From Eubacteriales Family XIII. Incertae Sedis bacterium (GTDB taxonomy: Bacteria; Bacillota; Clostridia; Peptostreptococcales; Anaerovoracaceae): a DNA stretch of 16,326 nucleotides. Positions 1 to 6,969 of this stretch are shown one piece after another (position 1 is the first letter of the stretch; each line of letters opens with the position of its first letter). Made by a program: the position numbers and the translations under genes. The stretch covers positions 1-16,326 of the forward strand of contig JAIRSA010000118.1 of NCBI GenBank assembly GCA_031255695.1, read 5' to 3'. The notes beneath the pieces were generated by a model, which was not told where the DNA came from, searched no databases, and saw only the letters and a list, made by a program, of their open reading frames with translations.

Positions 1-16
1 GCCCTCCGGCCTGCCG

Positions 17-1684
17 CTATTCTACCGCTTCCTTCATGTTCTTCACGATCAGCCTAGGCGGCAGCCATTTGAGCACCATCTCCGCCATCGCCGCGCTGTC
101 TATAGGCTTGGACAGAAAATCATTGAAGCCGTTCGCCAGGAACATTTCTACAGCGCCGCTGGCCGCATTGGCGGTAAGCGCCACTATCGGCACCCTGGCG
201 GCATCCTCCCCCAGGGCCCGTATCTTCTCCACAGTCTCCACCCCGTCCATGCCAGGCATCATGTGATCCATAAATATGATGTCATAGCATTTCTGCGACA
301 CCAGTTCGATGGCCTTCTGGCCGCTTTCGGCCAGCTCCGCCCGTATTGAGAAATTGCCCAGTATGAATTCAGCTATCTGAAGGTTTATGGCAATATCGTC
401 CACCAGCAGGATCCGCGCGTCCGGCGCCGAAAACCCCGCAGACAGTATGTCTATGTCGTGCGCCTTCTTCTCGCCGCCCGATTCCAGCGGCAGCCTTATC
501 GTGAATGTGGAGCCCCTCCCGAAATTGCTTTCCACCTCGATCGTCCCACGCATCATTTCGCATAGCCTGCGCGTGATGGCGAGGCCCAGGCCGGTGCCGG
601 GGAGATTCTTGTTGCGCACCAGATCAAGCTGCTCGAACGGGACAAACAGGCGCTGCATGGCTTCGCGCTTGATGCCGATGCCCGTGTCCTTGACCGAAAA
701 GCACACAAGATTGTCGTCGTCGCGGTAGGCTTCAAAAGAGACCTTGCCGCGCTCCGTGTATTTCAGCGCATTGTTCAGGACATTGACGATGATCTGCCGT
801 ATGCGCCTGTCGTCGCCTATCACGACATCCGGCACGCCGTCGCGGCAATCGAACGCGAATTCTATGCCCTTGTGGCTGAACAGCGGGGAGAACATCGACT
901 GGATATGCCCCAGCAGATCAGTGAGGTTGAAATAGCTCGTTATCAGCTCCAGCTTCCCCGCCTCTATCCGCGAGAAGTCGAGTATGTCGTTTATCAGGCC
1001 CAGCAGTACATGGGACGAGTTTTCGATACCGCAGAGATAGCCATGCTGGGCGTCGTTCAGCTCGGTGACTTTAAGCATGTGGGCAAGCCCGATTATGGCA
1101 TTCATCGGCGTGCGTATCTCATGCGACATGGTTGCAAGGAAGTCGGATTTGGCCTCGCCGGCCTTCGCCGCGTCCTGCTTCGCGGCCAGCAGTTCGGTCA
1201 CGTCGCTGAAATAAGCCATCGCGCCGTCAAAGCCCCCGTCCCCATCGAACATCGGGCTTATGGTAATGGAATAGTTGCGCGCCTTTGCGCTGAGCCCGAA
1301 ATCAATTACCGCTTTCATTCCCTTCGGCTGCCCGTCATCAGGCAGATGCTCGAATATGTCGCTGAAATGCGACAGGAAAGCGGTGTCCGTGTACGGCGCG
1401 AAGAATTCGGCATAAGTATGCCGGCATATAGCGCCGGCATCGGTGCGGCACAGATTTATGAGCGCGTCTGTGCAATAGGCTACCCGCCCGCCCTTGTCGA
1501 GCAAGATGATTATCTCGGGGCAGTTGCGCAGCAACAGGCGCAAATATTTTTCGGTATGAGGCGCGGGGGGCGCAGTGCCGCCCGCAGCCCCTAATTCGCT
1601 TTTAAGCCGTTCTATCTCGCTGTTGGCCCTGGATAGCTCGGACTGCAAAACTTCGATTTGATTGATCCCCTGATCATAAAGCAT
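17..1684 (-). CDS. Soluble hybrid histidine kinase (PAS-HisKA-HATPase-REC)
   Basis: A 555-residue two-component hybrid sensor kinase. It should autophosphorylate on a histidine and pass the phosphate to its own receiver domain. Numbering is from the ATG at 1684. Residues about 10-31 form a short coiled coil and about 45-165 a PAS-like sensor. The H-box MSHEIRTPMN has its phospho-His at 188. The ATPase shows the N-box (N304/N305), DTGIGI near 333 and a PGTGLGLAI box. The C-terminal receiver has D429/D430, phospho-acceptor D473 in MDHMMPGMDG, T504 and K526. There is no signal peptide or membrane helix, so it probably senses a cytoplasmic cue. I chose ATG 1684 because GGGTGG lies about 10 nt upstream; a TTG at 1711 would add nine residues. 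No output domain or partner regulator is adjacent on this strand. The family is certain; the signal is unknown. Confidence 0.93.
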   Translation of the reverse strand: MLYDQGINQIEVLQSELSRANSEIERLKSELGAAGGTAPPAPHTEKYLRLLLRNCPEIIILLDKGGRVAYCTDALINLCRTDAGAICRHTYAEFFAPYTDTAFLSHFSDIFEHLPDDGQPKGMKAVIDFGLSAKARNYSITISPMFDGDGGFDGAMAYFSDVTELLAAKQDAAKAGEAKSDFLATMSHEIRTPMNAIIGLAHMLKVTELNDAQHGYLCGIENSSHVLLGLINDILDFSRIEAGKLELITSYFNLTDLLGHIQSMFSPLFSHKGIEFAFDCRDGVPDVVIGDDRRIRQIIVNVLNNALKYTERGKVSFEAYRDDDNLVCFSVKDTGIGIKREAMQRLFVPFEQLDLVRNKNLPGTGLGLAITRRLCEMMRGTIEVESNFGRGSTFTIRLPLESGGEKKAHDIDILSAGFSAPDARILLVDDIAINLQIAEFILGNFSIRAELAESGQKAIELVSQKCYDIIFMDHMMPGMDGVETVEKIRALGEDAARVPIVALTANAASGAVEMFLANGFNDFLSKPIDSAAMAEMVLKWLPPRLIVKNMKEAVE

Positions 1685-1869
1685 AACTTGATCCACCCGC
1701 CTAAGCTGCAATGCGCGCCCTAGACCCAGCGAAAACCGCGCATATTAAAAAGCTTTGCCATTTACTGACAACTTTCGATGCCGTTGGATATCCCCAGTTG
1801 CGTAGCGTTAGAAGCATTGCCGCCACAATACAAGCGATACCCGATTATTAGAATCTAAGTCGCAACAAT

Positions 1870-1898
1870 ATTATACAATTCGTAAAGTATAAAGACAA
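1870..1898 (-). promoter_or_regulatory. Sigma-70-type promoter for the hybrid kinase
   Basis: Read on the minus strand, TTGTCT (1898-1893) and TATAAT (1875-1870) are separated by exactly 17 bp in an AT-rich stretch. Transcription would start near 1863 and leave a leader of about 180 nt before the kinase ATG. I see no riboswitch pattern I recognise in that leader. Confidence 0.55.
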
Positions 1899-1929
1899 GA
1901 CAATTTTAATATTTTCCCCAAATCAATGC

Positions 1930-1958
1930 TTTACAAATCGCCTGACATAAAGTATACT
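1930..1958 (+). promoter_or_regulatory. Sigma-70-type promoter for the tRNA-Val pair
   Basis: TTTACA (1930-1935), a 17-bp spacer and TATACT (1953-1958) lie 33 bp upstream of the first tRNA. It is back to back with the kinase promoter, so the 307-bp gap from 1685 to 1991 is a divergent promoter region. I see nothing else in that gap. Confidence 0.6.
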
Positions 1959-1991
1959 GATAAAGGTGCCGGAATAAAGGCGCCGGAAGTC

Positions 1992-2068
1992 GGGGGCATA
2001 GCTCAGTTGGTTAGAGCGCTTGCGTCACAAGCAAGAGGCCACTGGTTCGAATCCAGTTGTCCCCACCA
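1992..2068 (+). tRNA. tRNA-Val (anticodon CAC)
   Basis: A 77-nt gene folds into a full cloverleaf. The acceptor GGGGGCA pairs with TGTCCCC (one G-U), and the T arm ACTGG-TTCGAAT-CCAGT is intact. The discriminator is A and CCA is encoded. The anticodon stem CTTGC/GCAAG encloses loop GTCACAA, giving CAC at 2026-2028, which reads GUG. A35, C36 and A73 are the known valine identity bases. Position 32 is G, where a pyrimidine is usual. The gene is identical to the next tRNA apart from the first four bases of the anticodon loop. Confidence 0.93.
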
Positions 2069-2154
2069 CTACATTTTTCCAGGGCATATTTCCGGGAGCG
2101 CAGGCCGCGCCGGGCTGCAGCCCGTCCATGCATGTGCGCGGCAAACGGCAATGC

Positions 2155-2231
2155 GGGGGCATAGCTCAGTTGGTTAGAGCGCTTGCTCGACAAGCAAGAG
2201 GCCACTGGTTCGAATCCAGTTGTCCCCACCA
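2155..2231 (+). tRNA. tRNA-Val (anticodon GAC) with C33
   Basis: This 77-nt gene has the same acceptor, D, anticodon-stem and T-arm sequences as the tRNA 86 bp upstream, and it also encodes CCA. The anticodon loop is TCGACAA, so the anticodon is GAC (2189-2191), reading GUC/GUU. Position 33 is C (2188) instead of the nearly invariant U. Stem pairing CTTGC/GCAAG leaves no other register. It is probably co-transcribed with the CAC copy and ends at the terminator just downstream. Valine identity is well supported; whether C33 weakens function is unknown. Confidence 0.92.
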
Positions 2232-2239
2232 CATCAAGC

Positions 2240-2272
2240 CCGTTGGGATGACAGTCCCAGCGGTTTTTGTTT
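2240..2272 (+). terminator. Intrinsic terminator of the tRNA-Val operon
   Basis: A 9-bp stem (2240-2248 with 2255-2263, one G-U pair) and a 6-nt loop are followed by TTTTTGTTT. It lies 8 nt after the second tRNA. The stretch from here to about 2420 is GC-rich with small inverted repeats such as GCTGCG/CGCAGC, and I see no gene in it. Confidence 0.85.
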
Positions 2273-2425
2273 GCGCTGCCGATGCATGGCGCCCCCTTGC
2301 CGTGCCGCAGCCAGTTGTGTCCATCAGTGCGTGGGTGGGGCGGCGGCTGCGCCGCAGCGGGCCGGCTGCCTGCCAGGGCTGTGATGCGGGGGATTCCACA
2401 ATATTCCAGATATATATTAGGGTAC

Positions 2426-2454
2426 TTGTCTTTACAGGTTAAATGAGGTATAAT
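2426..2454 (+). promoter_or_regulatory. Sigma-70-type promoter upstream of the lipoprotein gene
   Basis: TTGTCT (2426-2431), a 17-bp spacer and a perfect TATAAT (2449-2454). It would give a long leader of about 190 nt, rich in hairpins, before the lipoprotein ATG at 2648. No promoter of similar quality is visible between 2648 and 7100, so it may also serve the ecf genes. Confidence 0.6.
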
Positions 2455-2475
2455 AGCCAGAGGGCGGCTATTATA
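2449..2475. promoter_or_regulatory. Inverted repeat overlapping the -10 box (possible operator)
   Basis: TATAATAGCC (2449-2458) and GGCTATTATA (2466-2475) form a perfect 10-bp inverted repeat with a 7-bp centre. The left arm contains the whole -10 box and the right arm extends past the expected start site. This placement suits a repressor site or a 5'-end hairpin. The right arm is repeated at 2550-2559 without its partner. Confidence 0.45.
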
Positions 2476-2610
2476 CATTTAAAGCCCTCCGCTTCGCGGA
2501 GATGGCAGATTGTGTCATAGCGCTGCGCGCGACACAATGGCCAGAGGGCGGCTATTATACATGTAAAGCCCTCGCTTAAAGCCCTCCGCTTCGGCTCCGC
2601 TGTGCGGAGG
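2456..2610. repeat. Duplicated leader segment with GC-rich hairpins
   Basis: A 34-bp segment (2456-2489) recurs at 2540-2573 with one mismatch. Its last part continues as an 18-bp exact match between 2479-2496 and 2576-2593. Between the copies lies an 8-bp inverted repeat, ATTGTGTC (2509-2516) with GACACAAT (2531-2538). Compact hairpins with CTCCGC/GCGGAG arms occur at 2487-2501 and 2595-2609. None has a U-tract, so I do not call them terminators. All lie in the leader before the lipoprotein gene. Confidence 0.7.
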
Positions 2611-2647
2611 CGCAACGGCTAAAACAAACGTAGGAAGAGGTTACAGG

Positions 2648-3400
2648 ATGCGCAAGCTTGCCTTGATGATCATGGCTTTATCGGTGGCACTAGGGGCGGC
2701 GACCGGCTGCAGCGCCCCGAAGGGCGAAGATGTGGCCGCAGAGTTCGACGGCCTCCTACAGGCTGAAGCCACAGCGGAAAACGTGGCGGCGGCCAACGAC
2801 TTTTTGATGGCCAATCTGTCCAAGCTCGATCACGACCAGGCTGCGGAGCTGCTGCTCGCGCTTGAGGAATACGCGCTGAGCTACGATAATGAGTCCGTGG
2901 ACTATCTTGAGCTGCTGGGCAGCTATGAGGGCGAAATCCCCGATTACCTGGCCGAACTGTTCCGGTTCAAGCATATCGAGCGGCTTACGCCGATAATATC
3001 CGGCGCGGCCCTGCAGGTGAGCTGGCCGGAGCTTATCGCGCGTACGGACGCGATAGAGGGATACATAGAGAAGTACAGGGATGTCGCGCTTGTCAAGGAT
3101 GATGCGCTGTGGCTGTACCGCCGCCACTTGAACGCAGTGCTGACGGGCGCCAGCAACTCGCCGATATTTGATTATACAACACACCACTTCTCCGACGAGG
3201 CCCGGGCCGCCTACGACGCTTACGTAGAGCGCCGGCCAGACACCGTGCTGACTGGCGTGATCCTCGAATACGGCACCTATCTGGACGAGCTTGGCTACGA
3301 GTTCCTGTATGCGGGCGACGATTCGGCGGGCTTCTTCGATATATGCAGCCGTTTTGTGTCAGAAGCCGAAAAACGGGTATATCAAAACACTTCGGAATAG
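2648..3400 (+). CDS. Putative lipoprotein of unknown function
   Basis: This 250-residue protein starts with a basic n-region (MRK), a hydrophobic stretch and a lipobox-like ATGC ending at Cys21, so it is probably exported and lipid-anchored. The lipobox is imperfect: -3 is Ala rather than Leu. The mature part is acidic, looks helical and is rich in Leu, Glu, Asp and Tyr. I recognise no catalytic motif and assign no function. The start is supported by AGGAAGAGG about 8 nt upstream. It is preceded by a hairpin-rich leader and followed at the very next base by an 81-bp tandem repeat. The ecf genes lie about 245 bp downstream on the same strand; a link to that transporter is only positional. Confidence 0.8.
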   Translation: MRKLALMIMALSVALGAATGCSAPKGEDVAAEFDGLLQAEATAENVAAANDFLMANLSKLDHDQAAELLLALEEYALSYDNESVDYLELLGSYEGEIPDYLAELFRFKHIERLTPIISGAALQVSWPELIARTDAIEGYIEKYRDVALVKDDALWLYRRHLNAVLTGASNSPIFDYTTHHFSDEARAAYDAYVERRPDTVLTGVILEYGTYLDELGYEFLYAGDDSAGFFDICSRFVSEAEKRVYQNTSE

Positions 3401-3615
3401 AGCGGCCGCGCCGCTGGCAGCGAAGGCAGCCAGCATCAGCGGTCATCAGCGGCCAAACAGCGCTTGGCAGCGCCCGGCCTCAGCGGCCGCGCCGCTGGCA
3501 GCGAAGGCAGCCAGCATCAGCGGTCATCAGCGGCCACACAGCGCTTGGCAGCGCCCGGCCTCAGCGGCCGCGCCGCTGGCAGCGCCCGGCCTCAGCGTCG
3601 GCAGCGAAGGCAGCG
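3401..3615. repeat. 81-bp tandem repeat, about 2.6 copies, after the lipoprotein stop
   Basis: Units begin at 3401, 3482 and 3563, a period of exactly 81 bp. Units 1 and 2 differ at one position (3455, A in unit 1; 3536, C in unit 2). The third is shortened by an internal deletion. Each unit starts with AGCGGC-CGC-GCCGCT, a 6-bp inverted repeat, and is full of CAGCG and GGCAGCG words. The period is divisible by three, so several open frames run through it, but they lack a convincing start and their composition only mirrors the repeat. The 245-bp gap before ecfA1 holds little else. Confidence 0.88.
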
Positions 3616-3645
3616 GGCTAAGGGGCTGCTGCGGAAGGACAGGGT

Positions 3646-4473
3646 ATGGGCATTATCGAGATAGAGGATCTCGTATTTGAATACAAGAAGGACGAAGAGG
3701 ATTCCGTACGCGCCATCGACGGCGTCAGCATCGATATCGAGGCAGGCAGCTTCACGGCCATCATCGGCAGGAACGGCTCAGGCAAGTCCACGCTGGCGAA
3801 AAACATCAACGCCTTGCTGCTGCCGGACGGGGGCGCCGTGTACGTCGACGGCTTCGACACCCGCGACGAAGAGGGGCTTTGGGAAGTGCGCCAGAGGGCC
3901 GGCATGGTATTCCAGAACCCCGACAACCAACTGGTGGCGGCCATAGTCGAGGACGACGTGGCCTTCGGGCCGGAGAACCTGGGCATACCGTCAGAGAGCA
4001 TTGACGAGAGGGTGCGCGGCGCGCTGATGGCCGTGGACATGTACGAGTACCGGAAAAAGGCGCCGCATATGCTGTCCGGGGGACAGAAGCAGAGGGTGGC
4101 GATAGCAGGCGTCGTGGCAATGCGCCCGAAATGCATAGTCTTTGACGAGCCGACGGCCATGCTCGACCCGCACGGCCGCAGCGAGGTCATGGAGATAATG
4201 AAGCGCCTCCACGCCGACGGCATAACAGTCGTCCTGATCACGCATTTCATGGAAGAAGCGGCGGACGCCGACAGGATAATCATCATGAACGAGGGCCGGG
4301 TCGAGATGGACGGCCCCCCTGCGGAGGTCTTCCGGCAGGCCGACAGGATACGGGCCCTGGATCTCTCCGTGCCAATAGCGGTGGAACTCGCCGAACGCCT
4401 CAGGCGGCGCGGCAGGGACATACCCGCCGGGATTATCAAAATGGAAGAAATGGTTGAATACCTATGTCAATAG
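3646..4473 (+). CDS. ecfA1: ECF transporter ATPase EcfA1
   Basis: A 275-residue ABC ATPase of an energy-coupling factor importer, which pairs with EcfA2 and EcfT to drive vitamin or micronutrient uptake by S components. Walker A GRNGSGKST is at 41-49, the Q-loop Gln at 90 (VFQNPDNQ), the signature LSGGQ at 143-147, Walker B IVFDEP with E168, and the switch His at 200. The QNPDNQ loop is typical of EcfA1. The start ATG has GGAAGGACAGGG just upstream. It overlaps ecfA2 by 10 bp, a sign of translational coupling. Length and motifs are normal for the family. The adjacent queT suggests one cargo, but group II modules usually serve several S components encoded elsewhere. Confidence 0.95.
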   Translation: MGIIEIEDLVFEYKKDEEDSVRAIDGVSIDIEAGSFTAIIGRNGSGKSTLAKNINALLLPDGGAVYVDGFDTRDEEGLWEVRQRAGMVFQNPDNQLVAAIVEDDVAFGPENLGIPSESIDERVRGALMAVDMYEYRKKAPHMLSGGQKQRVAIAGVVAMRPKCIVFDEPTAMLDPHGRSEVMEIMKRLHADGITVVLITHFMEEAADADRIIIMNEGRVEMDGPPAEVFRQADRIRALDLSVPIAVELAERLRRRGRDIPAGIIKMEEMVEYLCQ

Positions 4474-5339
4474 TCGTAAAGGATCTTGTGCACACCTACG
4501 GGGCGGGCACGCCCTACGAATCGCTTGCACTGGATAAAGTCAATATGGAAGTGGCCGACGGCGAGTTCGCCGGGCTTATAGGGCATACAGGCTCCGGGAA
4601 ATCGACGCTGGTGCAGCATCTGAACGGCATACTGAAGCCCGATTCCGGCCAGATATTCATCGGGGATGTCGACATCACGGCCAAAGGCGTGAAACTCACG
4701 GAGATCCGCAGGAAGATCGGCCTGCTCTTCCAGTACCCAGAATACCAGCTTTTCGAGGAAACCGTCTACAAGGACGTCGCGTTCGGCCCGCTGAACCTAG
4801 GCATAAGCGAGGAAGAGGCTGAACAGCGGGTGCGGGACGCGCTCAGCACAGTAGGGCTGGATTTCGGGAAATTCGCGGAGCGCTCGCCCTTCGAGCTTTC
4901 CGGCGGGCAGAAGAGGAAGGCGGCTATTGCAGGGGTCATAGCGATGAAGCCGGAGGTGCTGATACTGGACGAGCCGACAGCGGGCCTGGATCCCAAGTCG
5001 CAGGCGGATATCTTCGATATGATGGCCAGGATCAGGGCGGAGGAAAGGATCATCCTGATACTCATCTCGCATAACATGGGCGACGTCGCGCGCGTGTGCG
5101 ACAAGGTCTTTGTCATGGAGAATGGGAGGATCGTGCTCGAAGGCCCCCCCAGCGAGGTGTTTTCCCAAGGGGAGCTGCTCAAATCCAAGGGCCTGGGCCT
5201 GCCCCCGGCCGCAGAGATGATACACATGATGCGCGAGAGCGGAGCCGAGCTTCCGGAAACGCCGCTGACCGTCGACGCCGCAGTCGATATCATAGACGAA
5301 TATTTATTGAAGAAGCATGACAGGAGCCTTGCGCATTGA
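4464..5339 (+). CDS. ecfA2: ECF transporter ATPase EcfA2
   Basis: A 291-residue partner ATPase of the ECF importer. Walker A GHTGSGKST is at 40-48, the Q-loop Gln at 90 (LFQYPEYQLF), the signature LSGGQ at 145-149, Walker B LILDEP with E170, and the switch His at 203. The YPEYQLFEET stretch after the Q-loop is characteristic of EcfA2. The C-terminal tail (about 230-291) is the usual EcfA2 extension. The ATG lies inside the end of ecfA1, and the stop TGA overlaps the TTG start of ecfT, so the three genes should be translated as a coupled set with matched stoichiometry. Confidence 0.95.
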   Translation: MSIVVKDLVHTYGAGTPYESLALDKVNMEVADGEFAGLIGHTGSGKSTLVQHLNGILKPDSGQIFIGDVDITAKGVKLTEIRRKIGLLFQYPEYQLFEETVYKDVAFGPLNLGISEEEAEQRVRDALSTVGLDFGKFAERSPFELSGGQKRKAAIAGVIAMKPEVLILDEPTAGLDPKSQADIFDMMARIRAEERIILILISHNMGDVARVCDKVFVMENGRIVLEGPPSEVFSQGELLKSKGLGLPPAAEMIHMMRESGAELPETPLTVDAAVDIIDEYLLKKHDRSLAH

Positions 5340-6190
5340 TAAGGGATATAACGATAGGGCAGTACTACCCAGGCGAATCCTGGGTCCACAAGCTGGATCC
5401 GAGGCTTAAAATAATAGTGACGCTGGTCTTCATAGTGGCGCTCTTCCTTGTGAAGGACTTTGTGGGCTACATCGTAGCCGTCGCTGCGCTGGGGATCGTC
5501 ATAGGCGTGTCCAAAGTGCCGCTGCGCTTCATGCTGCGGGGGCTGAAAGCCATATTCATCATTATCATATTCACATTCGTGCTGAATATGTTCATGACGG
5601 GCGGGACGGAGATGATCAGGCTGGGGCCGATCGCCATCACCTACGAGGGGCTGTATAGGGCCTTTTTCATGGGGCTGAGGCTTGTCCTCCTGATAATAGG
5701 CTCGTCGCTGCTCACGCTCACCACGAAGCCGGTCAAGCTGACGGATGGCATGGAGAGCCTGCTGGGGCCCTTCAAGGCCATAGGGCTGCCGGCCCACGAG
5801 CTTGCGATGATGATGACCATCGCGCTGAGGTTCATACCCACCCTGCTCGAAGAGACAGACAAGATCATGAAGGCCCAGATGGCGCGCGGCGCGGACTTCG
5901 AGAGCGGGAGCGTGTTCAGGCGCGCGAAGAACATGATACCGATACTCGTGCCGCTTTTCGTCAGCGCATTCAGGATAGCGCAGGATCTGGCAATGGCAAT
6001 GGAGGCCCGCTGCTACCGCGGTGGCGAGGGCAGGACGAAACTGCACGAGCTCAAGTTCAAGAAGCGGGATCTGGCGGCGGCGCTGCTCACCTGCCTGTTC
6101 CTGGCCCTGATAATACAGGAGCAGAACATAATGGCGGCACTGATGCCCACGCTGGCGTCGCTGGCGTCAAACCTCGCCGGGGCGCTATAG
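5336..6190 (+). CDS. ecfT: ECF transporter transmembrane protein EcfT
   Basis: A 284-residue membrane scaffold that couples the EcfA1/A2 ATPases to an S component. Hydrophobic segments lie at about 26-58, 72-88, 108-128, 195-213 and 246-262. The two EcfT coupling motifs are present: MARGADF (ARG at 183-185) and EARCYRGGEGRT near 222-233, where Cys takes the place of Gly in the second ARG. The start is TTG at 5336, overlapping the ecfA2 stop. AGGAG at 5322-5326 lies 9 nt upstream and decides this start. The gene ends at the edge of a hexamer-rich duplicated spacer. No terminator follows, so read-through into queT is possible. Confidence 0.94.
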   Translation: MIRDITIGQYYPGESWVHKLDPRLKIIVTLVFIVALFLVKDFVGYIVAVAALGIVIGVSKVPLRFMLRGLKAIFIIIIFTFVLNMFMTGGTEMIRLGPIAITYEGLYRAFFMGLRLVLLIIGSSLLTLTTKPVKLTDGMESLLGPFKAIGLPAHELAMMMTIALRFIPTLLEETDKIMKAQMARGADFESGSVFRRAKNMIPILVPLFVSAFRIAQDLAMAMEARCYRGGEGRTKLHELKFKKRDLAAALLTCLFLALIIQEQNIMAALMPTLASLASNLAGAL

Positions 6191-6405
6191 ATGCCTTTGG
6201 CAGGCGTCATTGCATAGGCGTGTGTATGTCAATGTCAATGTGGATGTGGAAGCCAATGCAATAAGCCATTTACATAATGGGATTATAGATGCTTCCGCCA
6301 GACCTTTTGAATGGACGTGTTGATGCTAATGTGAATGCTGATGTTGATGTGAATGTAATGCCAATGCCAATGTCAATGTAATAAGCTATTTCCGTAGTGG
6401 GATTT
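6186..6405. repeat. Imperfect ~100-bp duplication with hexamer-periodic core
   Basis: Unit 1 (about 6186-6283) starts within the ecfT stop codon; unit 2 runs from about 6284 to 6405. Both start with TATAGATGC. Both end with a segment of about 33 bp (6253-6285 and 6373-6405) that matches at roughly 26 positions and contains ATAAGCYATTT and TGGGATT. Between these ends each unit holds a run of NATGTN/NATGCN hexamers, longer in unit 2 (about 6318-6380). I see no riboswitch or promoter that I can defend here, although queT genes in other Clostridia can carry preQ1 riboswitches. Confidence 0.65.
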
Positions 6406-6438
6406 TGTGGCGGCCGGGAGGCCGCGAGGGCGGCGAAT

Positions 6439-6969
6439 ATGGAATACAATAAAGACTATCATACCATAAGCGGATCCAGGCTCAAATTCTCGAAGAAACC
6501 ATCCAAAGTACGCTTTGCGGCGCACGCGGCAATGATAGCGGCGGTTTATGTCGCAGTGACCTACCTCATAGCGCCGCTCGGCTTCGGGCCGGTGCAGGCG
6601 CGGGTTGCCGAAGCCTTGACGGTACTGCCGTATTTCACACCGGCGGCCGTGCCGGGGCTTTTCGTCGGTTGCCTGATCTCCAACATGATCAGCCCATATG
6701 GCCTGGTCGATCTGATCTGCGGCAGCCTAGCCACGTTGATCGCGGCCATCTGCTCCTATGGGCTGAGGCGGTGGAAGTGGCTTGTGCCGCTGCCGCCGAT
6801 AATCGTGAACGCCCTGATCATCGGGCCGATGCTGGCATACCTCACAGGAGAGCACGGGATGTTCTGGTGGTTCGTGCTGTCTGTGGGCATTGGGCAGGTG
6901 GGGTCCTGCTATGGGCTGGGCTGCCTGGTCATAATCACGCTTGAGAAGTATGACTGGATATTCGAGTAG
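6439..6969 (+). CDS. queT: QueT-family queuosine precursor S component
   Basis: A 176-residue integral membrane protein resembling the QueT family, the substrate-binding S component of ECF importers for a queuosine precursor such as preQ1. The N-terminal region (1-25) is basic; about five or six hydrophobic segments follow. Family-like stretches are VQARVAEALTVLPYFTP (about 52-68), PGLFVGCLISNM (about 72-83), a conserved LPPIIVNALIIGP in the middle, and a final VGSCYGLGCLVIITLEKY. I chose ATG 6439 because GAGGG lies 8 nt upstream. A GTG at 6397 is in frame, but it has no ribosome-binding site and would encode the duplicated spacer. Its place right after ecfT suggests it uses that module. No que biosynthesis genes are visible here, which would fit a salvaging host. 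Confidence 0.88.
   Translation: MEYNKDYHTISGSRLKFSKKPSKVRFAAHAAMIAAVYVAVTYLIAPLGFGPVQARVAEALTVLPYFTPAAVPGLFVGCLISNMISPYGLVDLICGSLATLIAAICSYGLRRWKWLVPLPPIIVNALIIGPMLAYLTGEHGMFWWFVLSVGIGQVGSCYGLGCLVIITLEKYDWIFE

Noticed and set aside
872..1594. A 240-codon open frame on the plus strand opposite the hybrid kinase
   Set aside because: It is antisense to conserved kinase motifs, shows no family features, and exists because GC-rich coding DNA rarely has stops on the other strand.
1712..1863. Riboswitch in the kinase leader
   Set aside because: No compact set of helices or known conserved motif is visible in this AT-rich leader.
1992..2231. Integration hotspot (att site) at the tRNA genes
   Set aside because: No integrase, no partial tRNA copy at a distance, and housekeeping genes on both sides.
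2011..2478. Minus-strand frame across the tRNA genes resembling a small protein
   Set aside because: It is read from tRNA genes and terminator sequence; frames like this antisense to tRNA-Val pairs are frequent mis-annotations.
3401..3615. CRISPR-like array
   Set aside because: The 81-bp units are contiguous and the whole unit is repeated, with no unique spacers and no cas genes nearby.
3291..3680. Open frames through the 81-bp tandem repeat
   Set aside because: They begin inside the lipoprotein gene or lack a ribosome-binding site, end inside ecfA1, and their Ala/Arg/Gln composition only reflects the repeat.
4766..6046. A 426-codon open frame on the minus strand across ecfA2 and ecfT
   Set aside because: Its product is a His/Gln/Arg-rich shadow of two well-supported genes.
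6191..6438. preQ1 riboswitch upstream of queT
   Set aside because: I found no class-I-like hairpin with an A-rich tail; the region is repeats. A covariance search would be needed for class II or III.
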